NCBI RefSeq assembly: GCF_001424385.1 | Contig: NZ_LMPO01000008.1 | Span: 736,674-800,673 of the forward strand | Length of the DNA: 64,000 nt | Direction of reading: 5' to 3' | Origin: Curtobacterium sp. Leaf183 | GTDB lineage: Bacteria; Actinomycetota; Actinomycetes; Actinomycetales; Microbacteriaceae | Shown here: positions 40,524 to 48,256 of the stretch, piece by piece | Numbering within the stretch: the stretch's first letter is position 1 | Layout: each line of letters begins with the position of its first letter | Made by a program: the position numbers and the translations under genes | The notes under the pieces: generated by a model | Database searches by the model: none | What the model saw: only the letters and a program-made list of their open reading frames with translations | What the model was told of the DNA's origin: nothing

Positions 40524-40585
40524 GTCGATGGAGCAGAAGTCGCGGGTGCGGGGAGACCGCCCGACGTTTTCTGCTCCCTCGATGG
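40524..40585. repeat. degenerate copy of the GAGGGAGCAGAAAACGTCG hairpin repeat
   Basis: The right arm (CCCGACGTTTTCTGCTCCCTC) is intact apart from its context, while the left arm reads CGATGGAGCAGAAGTCGCGGG. It lies between the divergent DUF559 and LacI genes, so it cannot act as an ordinary terminator for either. Confidence 0.6.
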
Positions 40586-40661
40586 AACTCGCGGGACGCG
40601 ACGCACCCTCACGAAGACTCCAGGACCGCACCGATAGCATCGGGGGACGAGCTGGAGGTCG

Positions 40662-41669
40662 ATGCCGACGATGCCTGACGCGAAACCCGCGACGATCTAC
40701 GACGTCGCTGCCCGCGCGGGGGTGTCGAAGTCGCTCGTCTCCCTCGTGCTGCAGCGCTCCCCACGGGTGAGCGACCAACGTCGTTCCGCGGTCCTCAAGG
40801 CCATCCAGGAGCTCGACTACCGCCCCTCGACGGCGGCCGTCTCGCTGGCCGGCACCCGCAGCCGCACGATCGGCGTCGTGCTCGACGACTTCCGCAACCA
40901 GTGGTTCGTCGACCTGCTGACCGGCCTGCGCGAGTCGCTGCAGGACCAGGGGCACCGGCTCGTCGTCGCGGACCGGTTCCTCAACACGGGGCTCGACGCC
41001 TCGCCGGTCGAGGGCTTCCTGTCCATGCGCGTCGAGGGCATCGTCATCGCCGGCGAGCCCGACACCGACCTGGCGATCCCCGCGAGTATGCCCCTCGTCA
41101 TCGCCGGCGGCCGCGTCGCCATCCCCCGCGCCGACACCGTCGCGAACGACGACCGCGCCGGGGGCCGCATGGCCGCCGACCACCTGCTCTCGCTCGGCCA
41201 CCGCACGCTCGGCTTCGTCGGGGCGGGCTCGGCCGCGTCCCTGGAACGTCGCGCGGGGTTCGAGGCCGGGGTGGCCGACAGCGCGACCGACGCGACGGTC
41301 GTCACCACGATCCTCCCGGGAGAACTGACGGAAGACGCCGGTCTGCACGCCGCGCGCACGCTGTTCGAGGAGCACCCGGACGTGACCGCGCTCTTCGCGG
41401 CGAACGACGTGATGGCGCTGGGCGCGATGTCCGCGCTGACCGAGCGCGGGCTGCGCGTCCCGGAGGACGTCTCGGTCATCGGGTACGACGACACCCCGGT
41501 CGCGGCGACGCGCTACGTGGGGCTGACGAGCATCGACGACCGGTCCGTCGAGATCGGTCGCGGGGCTGGCGAGCGGCTGCTCGCCCGGATCGCCGATCCG
41601 ACGGTGGTGGCGCAGGAGTACCTGGTCGAGCCGCGGTTGGTCGCGCGGCGCACGACCGCCGCGCGCTGA
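40662..41669 (+). CDS. LacI family transcriptional regulator
   Basis: 335 residues. The N-terminal helix-turn-helix is ATIYDVAARAGVSKSLVSLV followed by the hinge STAAVSLAG. The periplasmic-binding-like sugar domain includes IGVVLDDFRNQWFVDLL and ends with SVIGYDDTPVAA and LTSIDD. ATG 40662 and 40671 are both possible starts; GGAGG at 40654-40658 lies close. A CCGATAGCATCGG palindrome at 40631-40643 just upstream could be its own operator. Target genes are not evident: no sugar transport genes are adjacent. Confidence 0.9.
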   Translation: MPTMPDAKPATIYDVAARAGVSKSLVSLVLQRSPRVSDQRRSAVLKAIQELDYRPSTAAVSLAGTRSRTIGVVLDDFRNQWFVDLLTGLRESLQDQGHRLVVADRFLNTGLDASPVEGFLSMRVEGIVIAGEPDTDLAIPASMPLVIAGGRVAIPRADTVANDDRAGGRMAADHLLSLGHRTLGFVGAGSAASLERRAGFEAGVADSATDATVVTTILPGELTEDAGLHAARTLFEEHPDVTALFAANDVMALGAMSALTERGLRVPEDVSVIGYDDTPVAATRYVGLTSIDDRSVEIGRGAGERLLARIADPTVVAQEYLVEPRLVARRTTAAR

Positions 41670-42081
41670 CGCGGACCGGCTCCGCCCGTCCCGGGCTGCC
41701 GGCTGCTCGCTGCCCCTTGCCCCCTGCCCCCCTCCCCCCAGGTCGCACAACACGCCGCTCAGGTCCGCCGAAGTCGCCGGAACTGCTGCCGCCGCGCCCT
41801 CGCGACCACGATCTGCGCGACCTCGGCGATCCGCCGGCGGCATGTCGTGCGACTTCGGAGGCCGGCGTCGGTGCCAGCCACCCGCGACCGGCCGCCGTCG
41901 CAGCGCGCGACCGCCGCGCCCACACTGATCGGACTGGAGGCCGGACTCACCCCCGGCACGTCGGCGCGGTCCTGCTGGCCCTGGCACCGCAGCCCCAGCC
42001 CCGGCCCCGGCCCCAGCCCGACCCTGCCGTCGCTGCGAGACGCCGCCGCCGGGAACGGCGTCCGGCGCGTGCCGCGGCGGC
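41670..42081. other. 412-base gene-free stretch with a palindromic repeat
   Basis: No supported gene. It contains a pyrimidine-rich segment (41710-41740), then a copy of the long palindromic intergenic repeat (41740-41856), and a stretch of CCCCAGCCCCGGCCCC-like low-complexity sequence around 41990-42020. The SpoU methyltransferase gene ends at 42082 on the other strand. Confidence 0.5.
41740..41856. repeat. long palindromic intergenic repeat, variant with GTCGCACAAC arms
   Basis: Outer arms GTCGCACAACA and TGTCGTGCGAC pair; between them is the family core GCCGCTCAG. Compared with the copy at 49946-50046 the arms differ at matching positions on both sides, so pairing is kept. Confidence 0.6.
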
Positions 42082-42756
42082 TCACGCCGTGGGCGGCGCC
42101 TCGGCGTGCTGGACGATCCACGTGTGCATCACGATCGCGGCGGCGGCGGACGCGTTGATGCTCCGCGTCGAGCCGTACTGCGCGATCTCGAGGTGGGCGT
42201 CCGCGCCGGCGACGGCCTCGTCGGTCAGGCCGGGGCCCTCCTGCCCGAACAGGAAGACACAGCGCCCGGGCAGCTCGGTCGACTCGAGCATCGTCGCACC
42301 CGGGGTGTTGTCGATCGCGATGACCGGACGGCCCTCGTCGCGCATGGCCTGCAGGAAGGCACCCACGTCGGGGTGGTTCCGCACGTGCTGGTACCGGTCG
42401 GTGACCATCGCCCCGCGGCGGTTCCAGCGGCGACGCCCGATGATGTGCACGGTGCCCGCCAGGAACGCGTTCGCGCTGCGGACGATCGACCCGATGTTCA
42501 GGTCGTGCTGCCAGTTCTCGATCGCCACGTCGAACCCGTGCCGGCGGGTGTCGAGGTCGGTGACGATCGCCTCCATCGACCAGTAGCGGTAGTGGTCGAG
42601 GACGTTGCGGGTGTCGCCGTGCGCGAGCAGCTCCGGGTCGAGCCGGGGGTCCTCCGGCCAGGGGCGCGGGTGTGGTCCGACGCCGTTCGTCGTCCGCTCA
42701 TGCGAGGGCGAGGGCGAGGGCTGCGACGACGGATCCGTCGCGGGCTGGTCGGTCAC
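42082..42756 (-). CDS. SpoU/TrmH family RNA 2'-O-methyltransferase
   Basis: 224 residues from GTG 42756. After a Ser/Pro-rich disordered N-terminus (about 45 residues) come the SPOUT motifs: DLNIGSIVRSANAF (motif 1), RCVFLFGQEGPGL (motif 2) and RSINASAAAAIVMHTWI (motif 3), which form the trefoil knot that binds S-adenosylmethionine. It should methylate a ribose 2'-OH of tRNA or rRNA; the nucleotide cannot be assigned. Single gene, 42 bases from the TetR gene on the same strand. Confidence 0.88.
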   Translation of the reverse strand: MTDQPATDPSSQPSPSPSHERTTNGVGPHPRPWPEDPRLDPELLAHGDTRNVLDHYRYWSMEAIVTDLDTRRHGFDVAIENWQHDLNIGSIVRSANAFLAGTVHIIGRRRWNRRGAMVTDRYQHVRNHPDVGAFLQAMRDEGRPVIAIDNTPGATMLESTELPGRCVFLFGQEGPGLTDEAVAGADAHLEIAQYGSTRSINASAAAAIVMHTWIVQHAEAPPTA

Positions 42757-42798
42757 CCGTCCAGCGTAGGGCGGCTCAGCCGGACGTCGTCGTCGAGG

Positions 42799-43512
42799 TC
42801 ACGCCGACTGCGGCAGCCGCGCCGCGATCCCCGCCAGCAGGACGTCCAGCCCCAGCTCGAACCGGGTGTCGTACGAGTGCGTGCCCAGGATCTCGCCCAC
42901 CAGCGCGTGCCGCTCGGGCCGCCCGGCCTCGGAGTCGCCCCGACCGACCAGCACCCCGGCGTGCCCGACCACGAAGTCGTACACGACGAAGAACGTGTAC
43001 ATGGCCTCGACGTCGCTGAGACCGCCCTCCTGCAGCGCCCCGACGACCTTGGCGACGACCGCGTCCGACTCCGAGGACACCAGCGGGGCCCGCTGGCTGT
43101 GCGACTCGAGCACGAGCGGGTGCGTCACCATCAGGTCGCGGAAGGTGCGGGCGAAGGTCCGGACGACGTCGTGCCACTCGTCGGGCCACACGAACGTCGC
43201 GGTGAACTCGTCGACGGTCTTCCGCACGAGCTCGGCGTGCAGGTCGTCCAGGCCGCCGATCGTCCGGTGCACGGTCATCGGCGCGACGCCCAGCCGCAGC
43301 CCCAGCGCCCGGAACGACAGCCGGTCGAGGCCGTCCTCGTTCGCGATGGCCGTCGCTGCCGCGATCACCTGCTCGCGGGTCAGCGAGTTGGGCCGCCCCC
43401 GGCGTCGGGGCGCAGCAGCGTCAGCAGCACCGGGAGCGCCAGCAGCGCCAGCGGCTCCCGCAGCGCCAGCGGCACCGGCCGACGTGGCGGTGGTGGTCGG
43501 TTCGACGAGCAC
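42799..43512 (-). CDS. TetR family regulator with tetracycline-repressor-type C-terminus
   Basis: 237 residues from GTG 43512, with AGGAGG five bases upstream. An Ala/Gly-rich low-complexity N-terminus (AGAAGAAGAAGAPG) precedes the helix-turn-helix LTREQVIAAATAIANEDGLDRLSFRALGL, GVAPMTVHRTIGGLDDL. The C-terminal domain (VVRTFARTFRDLMVTHP, FFVVYDFVVGHAG) resembles TetR_C. It is divergent from the HAD-IIA gene with about 90 bases between. Regulated genes and ligand unknown. The GCC/GGC-repeat N-terminus is likely variable among strains. Confidence 0.85.
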   Translation of the reverse strand: MLVEPTTTATSAGAAGAAGAAGAAGAPGAADAAAPRRRGRPNSLTREQVIAAATAIANEDGLDRLSFRALGLRLGVAPMTVHRTIGGLDDLHAELVRKTVDEFTATFVWPDEWHDVVRTFARTFRDLMVTHPLVLESHSQRAPLVSSESDAVVAKVVGALQEGGLSDVEAMYTFFVVYDFVVGHAGVLVGRGDSEAGRPERHALVGEILGTHSYDTRFELGLDVLLAGIAARLPQSA

Positions 43513-43604
43513 GGGGCCTCCTGGTTCCGGTACGTGTCCCGCAAAAACCCTACCGGGGGTCGGTGTTCACCGGGCCTCCGAGACACGCCGACTAGTGTGA
43601 GGAC

Positions 43605-44402
43605 ATGGCATCCCGCGACGAGGTCGAGTGCTGGCTGACGGACATGGACGGCGTGCTCGTGCACGAGAACCAGGCCCTCCCCGGCGCCCCGGAGCTCATC
43701 CAGCAGTGGCTCGACGAGGGCACCGAGTTCCTGGTCCTGACGAACAACTCGATCTTCACGCCGCGCGACCTGAGCGCCCGCCTGCGCTGGTCCGGCATCG
43801 AGGTCCCCGAGGACCGCATCTGGACGAGCGCCCTGGCCACGGCCGACTTCTGCAAGTCGCAGATGCCCGGCGGCTCGGCGTTCGTCATCGGCGAGGCCGG
43901 CATGACCACGGCCCTGCACGAGGCCGGCTTCATCATGACCGAGACCGACCCGGACTACGTCGTCGTCGGTGAGACCCGCAACTACTCGTTCGAGGCGATC
44001 ACGAAGGCCGTCCGGCTCATCCGCGCGGGCGCCCGGTTCATCGTCACGAACCCCGACGCGACCGGCCCGAGCGCCGAGGGCGTCCTGCCCGCGACGGGTG
44101 CGATCGCCGCGATGATCGAGAAGGCCACCGGCAAGCAGCCCTACGTGGTCGGCAAGCCGAACCCGATGATGTTCCGATCGGCGATGAACCGCATCGGCGC
44201 GCACTCCGAGAACACCGGCATGATCGGCGACCGGATGGACACCGACGTGCAGGCCGGCATCGAGGCGGGGCTGCACACCGTCCTGGTCATGACGGGCATC
44301 AGCGACCAGGCCGAGATCGACCGGTACCCCTTCCGCCCCAGCGAGGTCATCTCCGGCGTGCACGAGCTCGTCCGCTCGGAGCCCATCGAAGTCGAGATGT
44401 AG
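43605..44402 (+). CDS. HAD-IIA family hydrolase (NagD-like phosphatase)
   Basis: 265 residues. HAD motifs: DMDGVLV with nucleophile Asp at position 12, LVLTNNS (motif II), KPNPMMF (motif III Lys) and GDRMDTDVQAG (motif IV). The C2B-type cap between motifs II and III is that of the NagD subgroup. It probably dephosphorylates small nucleotides or sugar phosphates. ATG 43605. The methyltransferase gene begins three bases after its stop, so they form a likely operon. Confidence 0.9.
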   Translation: MASRDEVECWLTDMDGVLVHENQALPGAPELIQQWLDEGTEFLVLTNNSIFTPRDLSARLRWSGIEVPEDRIWTSALATADFCKSQMPGGSAFVIGEAGMTTALHEAGFIMTETDPDYVVVGETRNYSFEAITKAVRLIRAGARFIVTNPDATGPSAEGVLPATGAIAAMIEKATGKQPYVVGKPNPMMFRSAMNRIGAHSENTGMIGDRMDTDVQAGIEAGLHTVLVMTGISDQAEIDRYPFRPSEVISGVHELVRSEPIEVEM

Positions 44403-44404
44403 CG

Positions 44405-45193
44405 GTGCGCTGGGACCCGACGCGGTACGCCGCGTTCCAGGACGAGCGGTCGCGTCCGTTCCACGACCTGGTCGCCCAGATCGGACAGGAGGCTCCACGT
44501 CGCGTCGTCGACCTGGGCTGCGGTCCCGGGACCCTCACGGCCACCCTCGCCGACCGCTGGCCGTCGGCCCACGTCGTCGGGGTGGACTCCTCGGCGGAGA
44601 TGCTGTCCGACGCGGACAGCTTGACGCGCGACCACCCCACCCTGTCGTTCGAGCTCGGTGCCATCGAGGACTGGGCTCCCAACCCGTCGGACGACGTCGT
44701 CGTGACGAACGCCGCGCTGCAGTGGGTCCCGTCGCACGTCGAACTGCTGCCCGGCTGGCTCGCCGCGATGCCGTCGGACTCGTGGTTCGCGATGCAGGTC
44801 CCGGGCAACTTCGACTCCCCGTCACACGCGCTGATGCGGGAGGTCGCCGCCGAGGGCCCATGGGCTCCCGCGCTGTCCGGTGTGCTCCGGGCGGACCCGG
44901 TCCTCGATGCCGCGGGCTACCTGGAGCTCTTCGAGGACAACGGCTTCGCGGCCACGGCATGGGAGACCACCTACATGCAGCTGCTCCCCGGTGAGGACCC
45001 GGTGCTGGCCTGGGTCCGCGGTACGGGACTCCGTCCGGCGCTGGCCGCACTCGACGCTGCCGATCCGACCGGCGAGCTGACCGCCGCGTTCGAGGACACG
45101 TACGCCGCTCGACTGCGCCAGGCCTACCCGCAGGGCCCCCACGGCACGGTGTTCCCGTTCCGCCGTGTCTTCGCGGTCGCGCACAAGCGCTGA
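44405..45193 (+). CDS. tam: trans-aconitate 2-methyltransferase
   Basis: 262 residues from GTG 44405, two bases after the HAD gene. N-terminal RWDPTRYAAFQDERSRPFHDLVAQI is typical of Tam. SAM-binding motif I is VVDLGCGPGTLTATL; further on ALQWVPSHVELL and AMQVPGNFDSPSHAL are family-specific. The enzyme methylates trans-aconitate, an inhibitor of aconitase, to its monomethyl ester. The nucleotidyltransferase-like gene follows after six bases. Confidence 0.88.
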   Translation: MRWDPTRYAAFQDERSRPFHDLVAQIGQEAPRRVVDLGCGPGTLTATLADRWPSAHVVGVDSSAEMLSDADSLTRDHPTLSFELGAIEDWAPNPSDDVVVTNAALQWVPSHVELLPGWLAAMPSDSWFAMQVPGNFDSPSHALMREVAAEGPWAPALSGVLRADPVLDAAGYLELFEDNGFAATAWETTYMQLLPGEDPVLAWVRGTGLRPALAALDAADPTGELTAAFEDTYAARLRQAYPQGPHGTVFPFRRVFAVAHKR

Positions 45194-45199
45194 GCCCTC

Positions 45200-45852
45200 G
45201 TGCGACGGCGGCACGACCCCGCGGTCGACATCTGGGAGCCGCTCTCCGTCGACGCGGTCTCGTCCCTGATCGACGGCACGTCGGCCTGGCTGTCGGGCGG
45301 CGTGGGCATCGACCACTGGCTCGGGCGTGTGACCCGACGGCACGGGGACGTCGACGTGAGCGTGACCCGCCGTGATCGCGCAGCGTTCCTGGTGTCGCTG
45401 CCCGACTCGCTCCGGCCGTTCGCGGCGCAGGACGGCTGGCTGACGCCGCTCGACGAACTCCGCCCCGACCGCGCAGGCCTGGACGACGCAGGCCCCGCCG
45501 ACGCAGGCCCGGACAACGTCTGGTGCCGCGACCAGCAATCCGGTCGATGGGTGCTCCAGGTCAACGCCGAGGACGGGGACGACACGACGTGGGCCTACCG
45601 GCGCGATCCGTCCGTGGTCCTGCCCTGGCCCCGGCGGTCCTCGTGGTGGCGGGTGTCCGCACGGTCGCGCCCGAGGTCCAGCTCCTCTGGAAGAGCCGCG
45701 CGCCACGCCCCGTCGACGAGTCCGACCGGCGGCACGTGCTGCACCGGCTCGACGCGGACGCCCGGACCTGGCTCCGGCGCGCGATCCGTACCGCCCACCC
45801 CGACTCCCCCTGGGCGATCGCGACCGACGACCAAGTACCTTCCGCGCGATGA
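45200..45852 (+). pseudogene. aminoglycoside-2''-adenylyltransferase-like nucleotidyltransferase, frameshifted
   Basis: From GTG 45200 the product shows WLSGGVGIDHWLGRVTRRHG and DVDVSVTRRDR, the G-G-x-G and DxD-type nucleotidyltransferase core of the ANT(2'')/LinB-like group. It runs on to TTWAYRRDPSVVLPWP. The conserved C-terminal part (VRTVAPEVQLLWKSR, RHVLHRLDADARTWLRRAI) is in another frame. Adding one C in the CCCC run at about 45629-45632 restores a 217-residue protein. The end of the gene runs into an intergenic repeat starting at 45821. Either a decayed gene or a sequencing error; antibiotic resistance cannot be claimed. Confidence 0.65.
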
Positions 45853-45950
45853 CGAATCCGGTCGCCTCGGCCCGGGTTCGCCGAACCTGATTCGTCATCC
45901 GCGAAAACGCATCCGCCCACACCCGAGCGGACTGCTCGTCCACGGTGCCG
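45821..45950. repeat. first copy of a tandemly duplicated hairpin repeat
   Basis: About 130 bases that recur nearly unchanged at 46006-46133 (period 185). Inside is an 11-bp perfect inverted repeat GATGACGAATC (45848-45858) / GATTCGTCATC (45889-45899). Its left end overlaps the 3' end of the frameshifted nucleotidyltransferase gene. Confidence 0.7.
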
Positions 45951-46005
45951 CGCACAGCGAAGCGGCCCCGGTGCCGTCAAGGTCGTGGCGACGAGGGGGG
46001 CGGAG

Positions 46006-46133
46006 CGACCGACGACCAAGTTCCTCCCGCGCGATGACGAATCCGGTCGCCTCGGCCCGGGTTCGCTGAACCCGATTCGTCAGCCGCGAAAACGCATCTG
46101 CCCGCCGGAGCGGACTGCTCGTCCATGGTGCCG
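46006..46133. repeat. second copy of the tandemly duplicated hairpin repeat
   Basis: Differs from the first copy by scattered substitutions. The hairpin (GACGAATC 46036-46043 / GATTCGTC 46074-46081) is kept. Confidence 0.7.
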
Positions 46134-46152
46134 GGTACCGGGAAACGGGCCC

Positions 46153-46240
46153 GGCGGAACGTGCGGGCGGGACGTGCGGGCAGGACGTGCGGGGCGGGAC
46201 GTGCGGGCAGGACGTGCGGGGCGGGACGTGCGGGGCGGAG
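46153..46240. repeat. 13-14 bp minisatellite (GGACGTGCGGGGCG)
   Basis: About six head-to-tail units alternating GGACGTGCGGGCA and GGACGTGCGGGGCG, just downstream of the PAP2 gene. No spacer pattern, so it is not a CRISPR array. Confidence 0.75.
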
Positions 46241-46257
46241 GTGGGGCGAGCCTCCAG

Positions 46258-46287
46258 GCCGGCCGACGCTCGATGCGCCGACCGGCC
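46258..46287. terminator. possible terminator of the PAP2 gene
   Basis: GGCCGG and CCGGCC flank a partly paired interior 13 bases beyond the PAP2 stop on the minus strand. No T-run follows. Confidence 0.4.
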
Positions 46288-46299
46288 CGGTGGGGTGAC

Positions 46300-48120
46300 T
46301 CAGCCGCTGACGACGGGCAGGTGGACGCCGGTCGTCGTCCCGGTGGTGCCGGTGCTGCCGGTCCCGCCAGCGCTGCCCGTGCCGCCCGTGGTGCCGCCGG
46401 GCGTGCCGGTGGTGGGTGCCGCGGTCACGGTGATCGCGAGCGGGTCGACGACCGCCGAGGCGCCCGAGGCGTCCACCAGGTCGACGGTGTGCGCGCCGGC
46501 CGTCGTGCCCGCCGGGATCGTGACGCTGCCGGTGGCGGCGCCGCTCGCGTCGGCGGTCAGCGTGCCGACGACGGTCGGGTCGCTGGCGAGCACGATCTGG
46601 TAGGTCGCTCCGGCGGTCAGGCCGGTGGCGGCGAGGGCCAGCTGCGAACCGGCCTGCACGGTGGTGCCGTCCGGTGCGGTCAGGACGCCGGAGACGACCT
46701 TGGCGGTACCGCCGGTCGCGACGACCGTCGCGGTGCCGTCCTGCGCCACGGTGACCGTGGCGCTGGTGGCAGCCGCCAGGTCGAGGCGCTCCCACGAGCC
46801 GTTCGCGGTGCCGGACTGGTCGAGCGGGTCACCCGAGGCGATCTCGGTCTGCGCGAGCACCGCGGTGCGCTGCGCGTCGGTCAGGGTCGGGAACGTGCTG
46901 AGCAGCAGGTTCTCGGCGCCGGCCGGGACGCTGGCGGCCAGGCCGGTCGTGCCGGTCTTCGCGAAGCCGTAGTCCATGCGCTCGCGGTAGACCTTCACGG
47001 CCGAGGCGCGGTCGGTCACGATCTGGGACGTGCCGCCCGGGATCGCCTTCCCGCCGTAGGGGTTGTTCTGGTACGGCTTCTCGGCGGCGATGCACGTCGC
47101 CAGGGTGTTGCCGCACTTGGCCTCGAGGTAGCTGACCAGCTCCTTGCGGGCCGGCTCGAGCACACCGGTGCGGAACGCGGTGTCGGACCAGCGTGCGGCC
47201 AGGGCGGCCTCGCCGTCCATGCGTCCACCCATGATGTCGAGCGGGTAGTGCACGCCGAGGACGATGCGGTCGTTGCCGTTCTCGGACGCGCGGGCCAGGA
47301 TCTCCGGCGCGAGCTCGGGGACCAGCGTGGCCAGCGTGATGCCAGCCTGGTACGCGGTGGTGGTGTGGCCGCTCGGGAAGGACCCACCGGTGCAGATGCC
47401 CTGGGTGCCGTAGCCCGCGTCGAGCACGACGTCGCTCGGCGAGAACTCGTGCGTGGTGTCTGTCTGCACGGGCACGCGCGTGATCGTCAGGTTGCCCTTG
47501 GCGTCCGCCCATGCCGTGCCGGTGCGGTTGCCCGCGAGCGACGAGGCGTTGACCTTCGCCGGCGCGCAGTTGACCTGGTCGTCACCCGCCGGCAGGGTCG
47601 CCGAGGCGTCCGTCGGCAGGTAGGGACGGGGGTAGCTGAAGTGCGCCTTCGCGGTGCCGGTGCTGACGTAGGCGCCGGTCGTGCCCGTGTTGCTGTTGAT
47701 GAGCGCCTCGGTCAGCGGCAGGTCGCCGTTCTGCCGGCCCTGCAGGTAGAGCTTCTCGAGCGCGTCGCCGAGCCCCTGCCCCACCGTCGAGGACTGGTCG
47801 TACCCGGTCGGGTCGTTCTTGTACTCGGAGTCCTGCAGTGCAGTGAACTGCTGGGCCTTCGTGGCGTTCTGGTTGATCCAGGACGTCAGCTGGTCGTTCT
47901 GCGCCAGCGTGGCACCACTGACGACCGTGCCGTGCAGATCGTTCGCGCCGCTGGACTTCCAGAAGGAGTCGTAGCCGCTCAGCAGCGAGACGAGGTCCGG
48001 CTTGGCGGTGTCGCTCGGGTAGGTCGCGGCGTTCGCCACGAGCGGGTTGCCGATGACCAGGGACGTCGCGATCGCCGCGACGGTCACCCCCGTGGCCATG
48101 GCGCGTGCGGATGTGCGCAT
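46300..48120 (-). CDS. secreted PAP2 family phosphatase with LPVVSG tail
   Basis: 606 residues. Signal peptide 1-32 (VANA-AT). The PAP2/class A acid phosphatase motifs are AKAHFSYPRP (K-x6-R-P), GGSFPSGHTTTAY (PSGH) and NDRIVLGVHYPLDIMGG (the SR-x5-H-x3-D motif with N for S). A C-terminal Ig-like domain (about 450-570) follows, then a Gly/Thr-rich linker and the end HLPVVSG. It should hydrolyse phosphomonoesters outside the cell. A Shine-Dalgarno AAGGAG lies 28 bases before the ATG, separated by a perfect hairpin. It has no operon partner. Confidence 0.88.
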   Translation of the reverse strand: MRTSARAMATGVTVAAIATSLVIGNPLVANAATYPSDTAKPDLVSLLSGYDSFWKSSGANDLHGTVVSGATLAQNDQLTSWINQNATKAQQFTALQDSEYKNDPTGYDQSSTVGQGLGDALEKLYLQGRQNGDLPLTEALINSNTGTTGAYVSTGTAKAHFSYPRPYLPTDASATLPAGDDQVNCAPAKVNASSLAGNRTGTAWADAKGNLTITRVPVQTDTTHEFSPSDVVLDAGYGTQGICTGGSFPSGHTTTAYQAGITLATLVPELAPEILARASENGNDRIVLGVHYPLDIMGGRMDGEAALAARWSDTAFRTGVLEPARKELVSYLEAKCGNTLATCIAAEKPYQNNPYGGKAIPGGTSQIVTDRASAVKVYRERMDYGFAKTGTTGLAASVPAGAENLLLSTFPTLTDAQRTAVLAQTEIASGDPLDQSGTANGSWERLDLAAATSATVTVAQDGTATVVATGGTAKVVSGVLTAPDGTTVQAGSQLALAATGLTAGATYQIVLASDPTVVGTLTADASGAATGSVTIPAGTTAGAHTVDLVDASGASAVVDPLAITVTAAPTTGTPGGTTGGTGSAGGTGSTGTTGTTTGVHLPVVSG

Positions 48121-48128
48121 GCGTGGTT

Positions 48129-48154
48129 GCCGCCCCGGAGGGGCGGCGCTCCTT
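48129..48154 (-). promoter_or_regulatory. Shine-Dalgarno followed by a perfect hairpin before the PAP2 start
   Basis: On the minus strand AAGGAG (48154-48149) is followed one base later by GCCGCCCC-TCC-GGGGCGGC (48147-48129) and then eight bases to the ATG at 48120. Linear spacing is 28 bases, far too long. With the 19-base hairpin folded it becomes nine, an ideal distance. No other in-frame start lies between. Confidence 0.55.
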
Positions 48155-48256
48155 CCTGTGGACCCGCCGGCGACAGTGTCGGGCAGGGCTCGGTTCCCGG
48201 GATGGGATCGCAGCGACGGTAAGGAGGCCCGGTGTCGGTCCGAGGAACAGTTGCCG

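Larger units (their letters stand above)
45853..46299. other. gene-free stretch of repeats
   Basis: 447 bases between the frameshifted nucleotidyltransferase and the PAP2 phosphatase stop. It holds both copies of the GACGAATC hairpin repeat, a GGACGTGCGGG minisatellite (46153-46240) and a GC-rich hairpin near 46258-46287. I see no gene. Confidence 0.6.

Noticed and set aside
46153-46240. Possible CRISPR array
   Set aside because: Units are 13-14 bp and head to tail without unique spacers, and no cas genes are present.
45985-48222. Plus-strand frame of 745 codons opposite the PAP2 gene
   Set aside because: Gly/Arg/Val-rich shadow; the minus strand carries the PAP2 motifs and a signal peptide.
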